From Iamia sp035765045 (GTDB lineage Bacteria > Actinomycetota > Acidimicrobiia > Acidimicrobiales > Iamiaceae), in assembly GCA_035765045.1 (NCBI GenBank), contig DASTYI010000179.1:1-20165 (forward strand): a stretch of DNA of 20,165 nt. The letters run 5' to 3'. Shown here in pieces: positions 13,023 through 19,536 of the stretch (its first letter is position 1; each line of letters starts with the position of its first letter). The notes below the pieces were generated by a model. It ran no database searches. It had not been told where the DNA came from and saw only the letters and a list, made by a program, of their open reading frames with translations. The position numbers and the translations under genes are program-made.

Positions 13023-14203
13023 GCGAGCGCCGCGAGCGACCCGACAGCACGAGCGACGATCCGACCTTCGCCACCCGGGCCATCCACGCCGGCCAGGAGC
13101 CCGACCCCACCACCGGGGCCGTCGTCGTCCCGATCCACCAGACCTCGACCTACGCCCAGGACGGCGTGGGCGGGCTGCGCGACGGCTACGAGTACAGCCG
13201 CTCGGCCAACCCGACCCGCACCGCCCTGGAGACGTGCCTGGCCTCGCTCGAGCGGGGCACCGTCGGACTCGCCTTCGCCTCCGGCCTGGCCGCCGAGGAC
13301 ACCCTGTTGCGCACGGTCTGCCGGCCCGGCGACCACGTCGTCGTCCCCAACGACGCCTACGGGGGCACCTACCGGCTCTTCGCCCAGGTGCTGGAGCGCT
13401 GGGGCGTCAGCCACACCTCGGTCGACCTGACCGACCTCGACGGGGTGGCCGCCGCCTGCGCCTCCGACAAGGGCCCGACCCGGGTCGTCTGGTGCGAGAC
13501 GCCGACCAACCCGCTGCTCGGCATCGCCGACATCGCCGCCCTGGCCGACGTCGCCCACGCTGCCGGCGCCCTCCTCGCCGTCGACAACACCTTCGCCTCG
13601 CCCTACCTCCAGCAGCCGCTCGCCCTCGGCGCCGACGTCGTGGTCCACTCGACGACCAAGTACCTCGGCGGCCACTCCGACGTCGTCGGCGGCGCCCTCG
13701 TCGTGGCCGACGCCGAGCTGGGCGAGCAGCTCCGCTACCACCAGAACGCCCTCGGCTCGGTGCCCGGCCCGTTCGACTCGTGGCTGGTGCTGCGCGGGGC
13801 CAAGACCCTGGCCGTGCGGATGGACCGCCACTGCGAGAACGCCACCGCCGTCGCCGCCTGGCTGGCCGACCGCGCCGACGTGACCGCCGTGCTGCACCCG
13901 GGTCGGCCCGACCACCCCGGCCACGAGGTGGCGGCCCGGCAGATGCGGGCCTTCGGCGGGATGGTCAGCGTGCGGCTGGCCGGGGGCGAGGCGGCCGCCC
14001 TGCGGCTGTGCGAGCGCACCCGGGTCTTCACCCTGGCCGAGTCGCTCGGCGGGGTCGAGAGCCTGATCGAGCACCCCGGGCGGATGACCCACGCCTCCGT
14101 CTCGGGCACCGCCCTGGAGGTCCCCGCCGACCTGGTCCGCCTCAGCGTGGGGATCGAGGCCGTCGACGACCTGATCGCCGACCTCGACCAGGCCCTCGGC
14201 TGA
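13019..14203 (+). CDS. metB: Cystathionine gamma-synthase / gamma-lyase (PLP, MetB/MetC family)
   Basis: The 394-aa fold-type I PLP enzyme belongs to the Cys/Met metabolism family. Family marks are FATRAIHAGQEPDPTTGAVV, YEYSRSANPTRTALE, SGLAAEDTLLR, NDAYGGTYRLF, the cofactor Asp in VDNTFASPYLQQP, PLP Lys214 in STTKYLGGHSD, and SLGGVESLIEHPGRMTHASV near the end. Next to cbs it either makes cystathionine from an activated homoserine or cleaves it to cysteine; the family cannot be split by eye, and I name it metB after mycobacterial usage. The first 12 residues (MSERRERPDSTS) come from a dispersed repeat and are probably a disordered extension. Translation is coupled by the ATGA overlap. It converges with the RTX protease gene, leaving only 3 bp between stops. 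Confidence 0.93.
   Translation: MSERRERPDSTSDDPTFATRAIHAGQEPDPTTGAVVVPIHQTSTYAQDGVGGLRDGYEYSRSANPTRTALETCLASLERGTVGLAFASGLAAEDTLLRTVCRPGDHVVVPNDAYGGTYRLFAQVLERWGVSHTSVDLTDLDGVAAACASDKGPTRVVWCETPTNPLLGIADIAALADVAHAAGALLAVDNTFASPYLQQPLALGADVVVHSTTKYLGGHSDVVGGALVVADAELGEQLRYHQNALGSVPGPFDSWLVLRGAKTLAVRMDRHCENATAVAAWLADRADVTAVLHPGRPDHPGHEVAARQMRAFGGMVSVRLAGGEAAALRLCERTRVFTLAESLGGVESLIEHPGRMTHASVSGTALEVPADLVRLSVGIEAVDDLIADLDQALG
13020..13054 (+). repeat. Dispersed GAGCGAGCGC-type junction repeat, copy 2 (coding)
   Basis: This copy matches 6345-6380 at about 31 of 36 aligned positions. It also begins at the TGA of the upstream gene, but here it is read as the N-terminus MSERRERPDSTS of the cystathionine enzyme. 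Insertion at stop codons seems to be its habit. Confidence 0.7.
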
Positions 14204-14206
14204 GGC

Positions 14207-15814
14207 TCAGTAGCGACCCCGCCGCTCCAACCCCAGCTCGGCCCGGACGTCGTTCTCGGTGACGCCGACGTCGCGGCCGACCACGGCGGCGGCGGGGACA
14301 TCGGGGGTGGACGGGTCCTCGTCGTGGTCGACGGGGAGGCCGACGGTGGCCCGCTCCTCGTTGGGGACCCCGTCCTGCTCGGGCGCCGGGCCCCGGTAGG
14401 TGCCGGGGGTGCGGGTGCCGGTGACGTCGTGGGCGGCGTGGATCAGCTCGTGGGCCAGCGCCACCAGCGGCGAGTACGAGAGGGCGCCCGGCGGGCGGTC
14501 GGCGCCGGCGGGCCCGAAGCCGGCCTCGTCGCCGGCCGGGTCGTACTGGACGACGTCGTTCGTGGCGTCGTACGCATCGCCGCCGACCGGGAGCCAGCCC
14601 GGCCCGGTCACGGTGACGGCGTGGCCCCGCAGCGAGGCCAGCAGCCGGGCCCCGGCGGCGGTGGAGGCGAGGGTCACCAGGTCGGCCTCGATCCGCTCGG
14701 CCAGCCGGCCCCCGGCCTCGACCGTGACCGGGGCGAGGAGCGAGAGGTCGACGGTGGCCCACCGCACGGTGTCGGAGTCAGTGGCGTCGGTGACGGCGTC
14801 GCGGGGCTCGGCGTGGAGGGCGTCGGCACCCCCACCCCCGGCGACGACGTCGTGCCCCGGGCCGGCGTAGGCGACGTCGTCACCCGCGCCCCCGGTGACG
14901 GTGTCGGGCCCGGCCCCGCCCGACACCACGTCGGCCCCCGCCCCGCCGTCGACGTCGTCGGGGCCGGCGCCGCCGTCGACGTGGTCCCGGCCCCCGCTGC
15001 CGGCCAGCACGTCGCGCCCGCCCTCGCCGTGGACCAGGTCCTCGCCCGAGCCGGCCGAGATCCAGTCGTCGCCGGCGTCGCCGTCGAGGGTGTCGTCGCC
15101 GGCGCCGGCGATGATCCGGGCGGGGCCGTCGCCCCCGACGATGTCGTCGTCGCCGGTGCCACCGAGGAGGCGATCGGCCCCGGCGCCCCCGGTGAGGAGG
15201 TCGTCGCCCGACCCGCCCCGCACCACGACCGCGCCCCCGTCGGCCGCGAGGGCGTCGTGACCGCTCCCGCCGTCGAGCACCAGCCCGGGGCGGGCGCCCC
15301 GGACCTCGGCCCGATCGGCGCCGGCGCCGAGGCGGACGAGGAGGGCGTCGTCGGGGTCGAGGGCGATGGTGTGCTCGGTGCCGCCGACGTCGACGACCAG
15401 CACGTCGCCCCGGTCGTCGAGGACGACGACGTCGTCGCCGACACCGGTGTCGAGGACGACGCGACCGTCCCGCTCGATCACCTCGACCTCGGGCTCGACG
15501 TAGCGCCCGGCCCGGCCGTCGAGGTGGCGGTCCTCGAGGATCAGCGTCCCGCCCTGGCCCTCGTCGGCGTCGGTGAAGGCGGCGGCCACCCCGTCGAGCC
15601 AGCCGGCCAGCCGGTCCCACCGCTGGGCCAGGAACGACAGGTCGAGGTCGACCTCGGGGACGTCGGCCAGGAAGACGGCCCGGCCCTCGGAGGCCCGGAG
15701 GGCGGCGAGGGCGCCGCGCAGCTCGGCTGCCGCCGTGGTCAACCGGCGGGTGCCGTCGCCGGCGGCCTCGACGTAGGTGGCGAGGTCGTCGGGATCGGCC
15801 GAGGTGGTGGTCAT
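14207..15814 (-). CDS. Multidomain secreted-effector-like protein: helical N-terminus, RTX repeats, M91 zinc protease
   Basis: Three parts are visible in 535 aa. (a) Residues 1-85 are helical with a WDRLAGWLDGVAAAF segment, resembling WXG100/LXG secretion modules; there is no Sec signal. (b) Residues about 182-335 are glycine/aspartate nonapeptides (GGSGDDLLT, GGAGADRLL, GGTGDDDIV and others), i.e. hemolysin-type calcium-binding RTX repeats. (c) Residues about 350-535 contain HELIHAAHD (455-463), a downstream NEE (486-488) likely to give the third zinc ligand, and a C-terminal TENDVRAELGLERRGRY. HExxH, the EE motif and TENxxRxExGxxxRxxY together are the signature of M91/NleD-type effector metalloproteases. 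I infer a calcium-dependent secreted protease or polymorphic toxin. The divergent neighbours encode a WXG-like small protein and EcsC-like proteins. No dedicated type I exporter is in the window. Confidence 0.85.
   Translation of the reverse strand: MTTTSADPDDLATYVEAAGDGTRRLTTAAAELRGALAALRASEGRAVFLADVPEVDLDLSFLAQRWDRLAGWLDGVAAAFTDADEGQGGTLILEDRHLDGRAGRYVEPEVEVIERDGRVVLDTGVGDDVVVLDDRGDVLVVDVGGTEHTIALDPDDALLVRLGAGADRAEVRGARPGLVLDGGSGHDALAADGGAVVVRGGSGDDLLTGGAGADRLLGGTGDDDIVGGDGPARIIAGAGDDTLDGDAGDDWISAGSGEDLVHGEGGRDVLAGSGGRDHVDGGAGPDDVDGGAGADVVSGGAGPDTVTGGAGDDVAYAGPGHDVVAGGGGADALHAEPRDAVTDATDSDTVRWATVDLSLLAPVTVEAGGRLAERIEADLVTLASTAAGARLLASLRGHAVTVTGPGWLPVGGDAYDATNDVVQYDPAGDEAGFGPAGADRPPGALSYSPLVALAHELIHAAHDVTGTRTPGTYRGPAPEQDGVPNEERATVGLPVDHDEDPSTPDVPAAAVVGRDVGVTENDVRAELGLERRGRY
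14810..15271 (-). repeat. RTX (GGxGxDxxx) nonapeptide repeat array
   Basis: Residues about 182-335 of the M91 protein form around 14-16 nine-residue units, many GG(A/S/T)G(A/P/D)D. Such arrays fold into a calcium-bound parallel beta-roll once secreted. Some units are degenerate (GGDGPARII, AEPRDAVTD), especially at the ends. The G/C-rich 27-bp periodicity makes the opposite strand look like Pro/Ala-rich coding sequence, which is a shadow. Confidence 0.9.
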
Positions 15815-15911
15815 GGCGTCCCGTCGTGCCCTGACGGCCGCTGACCCAAACTCGGTCTATCTCGATGGATGTTGATGCATGTCAGATGTGGGTGCCGGGT
15901 AAGGGGTGGCC
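15815..15911. promoter_or_regulatory. Divergent intergenic region between the M91 protease and the WXG-like gene
   Basis: This 97-bp gap includes the most A/T-rich stretch in the neighbourhood (15848-15890, with repeated GATG units), which fits a divergent promoter zone. No unambiguous -10/-35 pair stands out. A single CTGACGG half-site occurs near 15831 without its partner arm. Confidence 0.4.
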
Positions 15912-16253
15912 GTGCCCCGCCCCACCGACCTCCCCTTCGGCCACGCCGCCGCCGCCGTGGCCGTCGCCGCCCTCGACCGTGCCGCCGCCGTGCTGGCCGA
16001 CGTCGACGACGGGCGCGCCGGCGCCGGGGCCACCGCCCGCCGCCACTTCGCCGGGGTCTACGCCGGCGACTTCGACCGGGCCGACCGCGACCTCGGCACG
16101 GCCACCGCCGACGCCCGGGCCTCGGTCGCCGCCCTCCGCGCCGCCGTCGCCGGGGCGGCCGCCGCCGCCCGCCGGGCCCAGGCGGCCCGGGCCGAGGAGC
16201 AGCGGGCCTGGGACGCCGAGCACGCCCAGCCCCCGCCGGTCGGGCGCCGTTGA
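15912..16253 (+). CDS. Small helical protein, WXG100/ESX-like
   Basis: The 113-aa product is almost entirely alpha-helical and Ala/Arg/Asp-rich: one helix (about 11-32), a GAGATARRHFAGVYAGDFD turn region, a long second helix (about 60-90), and a tail ending in RAWDAEH. The helix-turn-helix hairpin with a central aromatic/Gly turn is the layout of WXG100-type secreted proteins, though a strict WxG is absent (FAGVY occupies the turn). I chose GTG 15912, with AAGGGG 5 nt upstream, over GTG 15906. Being divergent from the RTX-M91 gene and leading the two EcsC-like genes, it may be a secretion partner or chaperone of the protease. The family assignment is tentative. Confidence 0.6.
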   Translation: MPRPTDLPFGHAAAAVAVAALDRAAAVLADVDDGRAGAGATARRHFAGVYAGDFDRADRDLGTATADARASVAALRAAVAGAAAAARRAQAARAEEQRAWDAEHAQPPPVGRR

Positions 16254-16259
16254 GACCCC

Positions 16260-16265
16260 TACGCT
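16260..16265 (+). promoter_or_regulatory. Candidate -10 (TACGCT) of the first EcsC-like gene
   Basis: TACGCT fits TANNNT and ends 6 nt before ATG 16272; no Shine-Dalgarno is visible. A leaderless start is likely. Confidence 0.45.
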
Positions 16266-16271
16266 CCGGCC

Positions 16272-16961
16272 ATGGGACTCCAGGACCGCGCCGTGGCCGC
16301 CACCGTGCTCCGGGCCGTCGACCACGCCGTCGAGCGCCGCTGGGACGACGCCGTCCGCCGGGCCGGGGCCACCCGCGGGACGGTCGCCGAGCGGGTCGCC
16401 CAGGTGACCCGCGCCCTCGGCACCGAGCTGGCCGCGGTCGGCGCCACCACCGGCGGCATGGCCGCCCTGCCGGGCGTCGGCACCGTCGCCTCGCTGGCCA
16501 CCTCGGCCGCCGACGTGGGCTGGACCACCACCCGGGCCTGCGACCTCGTCATGGCCATCGCCGCCGTCCACGGCCACACCGACGCCCCGCCCGACGAGCG
16601 GCGGGCCTGGGTCATCGCCGTGCTCGGCTACGGCGCCGGGGCGGCCGAGGCGCTGCCCCGGATCCTCGCCGCCGAGGAGGAGGCCGCCCGCGAGCAGGCC
16701 CGGGGACGGCTGTCGGGCGGGTCGCTGGCCGCCCTCAACCAGGGCTTCGCCCGCAACCTGGCCACCAAGTGGGTGATGCGCCGGCTGGCGGCCAGCGTGG
16801 GCAAGGCCCTCCCCTTCGGCATCGGGGCGGTCGTCGGCGGGGTGGCCAACCGGGCCAGCGCCCGCACGATCGCCCGCCACGCCGACCTCCTCTTCCACGC
16901 CCTCGGGGGACCCGGCCCCCGTGCCACCGACGGCGCCGGCGCCGTAGCCTCCGGCGGGTGA
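16272..16961 (+). CDS. EcsC-like family protein, copy 1
   Basis: The 229-aa product has no signal peptide. It shows Gly/Ala-rich amphipathic-hydrophobic segments typical of EcsC-like proteins: GATTGGMAALPGVGTVASLATSAADVGW (about 56-83), a helix with DLVMAIAAVHGH and RRAWVIAVLGYGAG, and a C-terminal GKALPFGIGAVVGGVANRAS followed by ARHADLLFHAL. EcsC proteins were named from the Bacillus ecsABC operon and are thought to be membrane-associated; their biochemical role is unknown. The next gene is a clear paralogue, joined by a GTGA overlap. The neighbouring WXG-like and M91 genes raise the possibility of a role in secretion of, or immunity to, the protease. Family call from motif impression. Confidence 0.7.
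   Translation: MGLQDRAVAATVLRAVDHAVERRWDDAVRRAGATRGTVAERVAQVTRALGTELAAVGATTGGMAALPGVGTVASLATSAADVGWTTTRACDLVMAIAAVHGHTDAPPDERRAWVIAVLGYGAGAAEALPRILAAEEEAAREQARGRLSGGSLAALNQGFARNLATKWVMRRLAASVGKALPFGIGAVVGGVANRASARTIARHADLLFHALGGPGPRATDGAGAVASGG
16945..16950 (+). promoter_or_regulatory. Candidate internal -10 (TAGCCT) before the second EcsC-like gene
   Basis: TAGCCT lies 7 nt before GTG 16958, inside the end of copy 1. It could give separate leaderless expression of copy 2, or may be chance within coding sequence. Confidence 0.25.
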
Positions 16962-17668
16962 CCGACACCCCCGCCGGCCTGCCGGTGCCGGTGGCGACCA
17001 AGGGCTGGCGCCAGCGGTTCACCGCCGACGAGATCACCCGCACGATCATCGACGCCGTCCACACCGCGGCCGAGTCGCGCTGGGAACCGGCGCAGGTGCG
17101 GGCCGAGGGGCTCTTCGGCGTGACCCACCCGCAGAAGCTGATCGCCGTGCGCAAGCACTTCCAGCGGGAGCTGGTCGGCCTCGGCACCGCCACCGGGGCG
17201 GTCGGGGCCCTGCCCGGCGCCGGCACGGCCACGGCGATCGGCGTCGGGCTGGCCGACATCGGCTGGGTGACGGTCCGCAACGCCGACGTGGTCCTCACCG
17301 TCGCCGCCCTCCACGGCCACACCCAGGCCGACGTCGAGGAGCGCACGGCGTGGATCCTCGCCGTCCTCGTCTTCGGCGACGCCGCCGCCGCCAGCTTCGA
17401 GGCCCTGGCCCGCGAGCTGGGCAAGAAGGCGGCCTCGGTGGCCACCTCGGCGACCATGAAGAAGATGAACAAGGCCATGGCCAAGAAGGTGTTCAGGTCC
17501 TACGGCACCAAGAAGGGCGTGCTGGCCCTGGGCAAGGCCCTGCCGTTCGGGGTCGGGGCCGTCTTCGGCGGGGTGTCGAGCCACCGCTCGCTCAAGGCCC
17601 TGGTCCACGACGCCGACCGCTTCTTCGCCCAGATCCCCCGGGTCGGCACCAACCCCCGGCTGGGCTGA
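16958..17668 (+). CDS. EcsC-like family protein, copy 2
   Basis: The 236-aa product is a tandem paralogue of the previous gene. Shared blocks, in order, are LPGAGTATAIGVGLADIGW with copy 1 LPGVGTVASLATSAADVGW, then a VAALHGHTQADVEERTAWILAVL block matching AAVHGHTDAPPDERRAWVIAVL, then GKALPFGVGAVFGGVSSHRS matching GKALPFGIGAVVGGVANRAS. It differs by a lysine-rich insert (about 148-183: KKAASV, MKKMNKAMAKKVF, TKKGV) that could bind acidic lipid headgroups, and by a longer N-terminus with FTADEITRTIIDAV. GTG 16958 overlaps the previous stop by 4 nt. The two products may form a heteromeric complex. Function unknown. Confidence 0.75.
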   Translation: MTDTPAGLPVPVATKGWRQRFTADEITRTIIDAVHTAAESRWEPAQVRAEGLFGVTHPQKLIAVRKHFQRELVGLGTATGAVGALPGAGTATAIGVGLADIGWVTVRNADVVLTVAALHGHTQADVEERTAWILAVLVFGDAAAASFEALARELGKKAASVATSATMKKMNKAMAKKVFRSYGTKKGVLALGKALPFGVGAVFGGVSSHRSLKALVHDADRFFAQIPRVGTNPRLG

Positions 17669-17676
17669 CCACCCGG

Positions 17677-17682
17677 TACCGT
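17677..17682 (+). promoter_or_regulatory. Candidate -10 (TACCGT) of the DUF3237 gene
   Basis: TACCGT lies 8 nt before ATG 17691 in a 22-bp gap with no Shine-Dalgarno, consistent with a leaderless promoter starting a new unit. Confidence 0.45.
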
Positions 17683-17690
17683 CCGGGGCC

Positions 17691-18110
17691 ATGGCCATCG
17701 AGCTGGTGCCCCTCTGCGACATCGACATCACCCTGTCCGAGCAGGTCCTGGTCGGCGCCGGCCCGTCCGGGCTGCGGGTCGTGGCCGAGGTCGGGTCGGT
17801 CACCGTCGAGGGCGAGCGGCTGCGGGGCACCGGCAAGGGCACCTCGGGCGCCGACTGGCTGACGATCGTCGACGGCATCGCCACCGTCGACGTCCGCTTC
17901 ACCGTCGCGACCCACGACGGCGCCCTCGTCTACGTCACCTACACCGGGCGCAGCGACTTCCGCGAGGGCCCGGGCGCCCACCCGATCTACGCCGCCCCCC
18001 TCTTCGAGACGGGCGACGAGCGCTACGCCTGGCTCAACCTGGTCCAGGCCGTCTCGAAGGGCACCTTCGACGGCACCCACGTCCACTACGAGGTCGCCGA
18101 GGTCCGCTGA
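17691..18110 (+). CDS. DUF3237 family protein
   Basis: The 139-aa product matches the DUF3237 (UPF0311-like) pattern: an all-beta protein with an N-terminal LVPLCDIDITLSEQ, a mid DWLTIVDGIATVDVRFTVATHDGALVYVTYTGR, and the diagnostic APLFETGDERYAWLNLVQAVSKG near the C-terminus. Family members lack a known reaction and are often near lipid or aromatic catabolic genes. The stop overlaps the next start by 1 nt (TGATG), so it is co-translated with the SRPBCC gene. Confidence 0.85.
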   Translation: MAIELVPLCDIDITLSEQVLVGAGPSGLRVVAEVGSVTVEGERLRGTGKGTSGADWLTIVDGIATVDVRFTVATHDGALVYVTYTGRSDFREGPGAHPIYAAPLFETGDERYAWLNLVQAVSKGTFDGTHVHYEVAEVR

Positions 18111-18616
18111 TGCCCACCCCCGCCACGCCCGCCGGCGAGCATGCGAGCGGCGCGACCAGGATGTCCCGGTCCCGCACCTACCCGGTGGCCCGCGACGACG
18201 CCTTCACCCGCATGCTGCCGATGCCCCTGGAGGACGTCTTCGACCGCCGCTTCGGCCCGCTCCCCCCGATCGTCCGGGTCGAGCAGGACGGCGTGTGGGG
18301 CACCGTCGGCCAGGTCCGCACGATCCACACCGGCGACGGCGGCGAGATGCGCGAGGAGCTGACCGTTCTCGACGCGCCCCACCGGTTCACCTACCGGCTG
18401 GTGCCGCGGGGCGGGCCGATGCGGCCCCTGGTCGACCACGTCGACGGCGAGTGGGTCTTCGAGCCGGTCGGGACCGGCTGCCGGATCACGTGGACGTGGA
18501 CGGTGCACCCGACCTCGGGGGCGGCCGGTGTCGCCCTCCCCGTGTTCCGCCGGTTCTGGGCCGGCTACGCCCGGCGGGCGCTCGACCGGTTGGAGGACCG
18601 CCTGCTGGCGTCCTGA
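18110..18616 (+). CDS. SRPBCC-family (START-like/polyketide cyclase) protein
   Basis: The 168-aa product has the layout of the SRPBCC hydrophobic-cavity fold: an N-terminal strand-helix (YPVARDDAFTRMLPMPLEDVF), central strands (WGTVGQVRTIHTGDGGEMREELTVLDAPHRFTYRLV), then WVFEPVGTGCRITWTWTVHPTS, and a long C-terminal helix (FRRFWAGYARRALDRLEDRLLA). Such proteins bind lipid-like ligands; no catalytic residues can be assigned. The start at 18110 couples it to the DUF3237 gene, but in-frame ATG 18161 begins closer to the fold and may be the true start, because residues 1-17 (Pro/Ala/Thr) look disordered. Confidence 0.8.
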   Translation: MPTPATPAGEHASGATRMSRSRTYPVARDDAFTRMLPMPLEDVFDRRFGPLPPIVRVEQDGVWGTVGQVRTIHTGDGGEMREELTVLDAPHRFTYRLVPRGGPMRPLVDHVDGEWVFEPVGTGCRITWTWTVHPTSGAAGVALPVFRRFWAGYARRALDRLEDRLLAS

Positions 18617-18624
18617 GCCCGACG

Positions 18625-18630
18625 TACTGT
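18625..18630 (+). promoter_or_regulatory. Candidate -10 (TACTGT) of the SCO6745-family gene
   Basis: TACTGT lies 6 nt before ATG 18637 in a 20-bp gap without a Shine-Dalgarno, the clearest leaderless-type arrangement in the window. Confidence 0.45.
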
Positions 18631-18636
18631 CGGGCC

Positions 18637-19494
18637 ATGGTCGACGCCCCCACCGCCCGCCACCTGTACCAGCGGCTCGAACCACTCCACGGGTTCATCT
18701 ACTTCTCGCCCGAGGCGGCCGAGGAGTACGCCACCCTCGGCCTGACCGGCCAGGACGGCTACTTCGCCTCGCGGGCGGCGGCCATGGGGGCGGTGGGCGC
18801 CGAGGTGGTGATCGCCACCTTCTTCAACTTCCAGCCCCACCTGGTCCGCAACGCCCTGCCGGCGGCGTGGGACGTGACCACGCCGGCCGAGGTCCTCGCC
18901 GCCCGCCTGCGGGGCGCCGATGCCACGCTGCGGCGGATCTTCGGCGAGGCCGTCGGCGTCTCGGTCGACGACCCCGAGCTGGCCGAGGCCGCCGCCCTGG
19001 CCCGTGCCGCGGCCGAGGCCTGTCGCCCCGAGGGCCGGCCGCTCTACGCCGCCCACGCCGGGCTCCCCTGGCCCGACGAGCCCCACCTCCAGCTGTTCCA
19101 CGCCGTCACCCTCCTCCGCGAGCACCGGGGCGACGGCCACGTCGCCGCCCTCACCCTGGAGAACCTCGACAACGGCGACGTCCTCGTCACCCACGCCGCC
19201 AGCGACGCCTTCGGCCTCCCCGAGTGGATCCTCCAGCGCACCCGGGGCTTCTCCGACGAGGCCTGGGCCGACGCCAAGGCCCGGGTCCGCCAGCGCGGCC
19301 TGATCGACGACGACGACCACCTGACCGTCGAGGGCAAGGAGCTGCGCCAGCGGATCGAGGACCGCACCGACGCCGCCGCCCTCCCCCCGTGGCAGGCGCT
19401 GGGCGACGAGGGCTGCGCCCGCCTGCTCGAGCTGGCCCGCCCCTACGGCCGGGCTCTCCTCAAGTCCGGCATCTTCGGCGGCCCCCCGGGCTGA
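18637..19494 (+). CDS. SCO6745 family protein
   Basis: The 285-aa product matches this actinobacterial family of unknown function: N-terminal LEPLHGFIYFSPEAAEEYATLGL, GYFASRAAAMGAVGAEVVIATFFNFQPHLVRNALPAAW, then PWPDEPHLQLFHAVTLLREHRGDGHVAAL, and TRGFSDEAWADAKARVRQRGLID...LTVEGKELRQRIEDRTD. The C-terminal third looks like a winged helix-turn-helix of MarR type (RGLIDDDDHLTVEGKELRQRIE), so a ligand-linked regulatory role has been suggested for such proteins; this is inference. It is cytoplasmic, with no signal. It is followed within 4 bp by a strong palindrome that probably ends transcription. Confidence 0.82.
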   Translation: MVDAPTARHLYQRLEPLHGFIYFSPEAAEEYATLGLTGQDGYFASRAAAMGAVGAEVVIATFFNFQPHLVRNALPAAWDVTTPAEVLAARLRGADATLRRIFGEAVGVSVDDPELAEAAALARAAAEACRPEGRPLYAAHAGLPWPDEPHLQLFHAVTLLREHRGDGHVAALTLENLDNGDVLVTHAASDAFGLPEWILQRTRGFSDEAWADAKARVRQRGLIDDDDHLTVEGKELRQRIEDRTDAAALPPWQALGDEGCARLLELARPYGRALLKSGIFGGPPG

Positions 19495-19497
19495 GCA

Positions 19498-19528
19498 CCG
19501 CCTCAAGGTGCCAGGCACCTTGAGGCGG
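19498..19528. terminator. 31-bp perfect palindrome, likely bidirectional terminator or REP element
   Basis: Arms CCGCCTCAAGGTGCC (19498-19512) and GGCACCTTGAGGCGG (19514-19528) flank a single A. It sits between two convergent genes, 3 bp after one stop and 8 bp before the other. The inner part AAGGTGCC-A-GGCACCTT resembles REP-type palindromes found in many copies in bacterial genomes. There is no T-tract; the hairpin itself is very stable. Confidence 0.75.
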
Positions 19529-19536
19529 TCGCGGGG

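Noticed and set aside
14895..15260. Pro/Ser-rich + strand frame over the RTX region
   Set aside because: It is the antisense reading of the 27-bp RTX periodicity; the - strand gives a coherent beta-roll repeat and protease.
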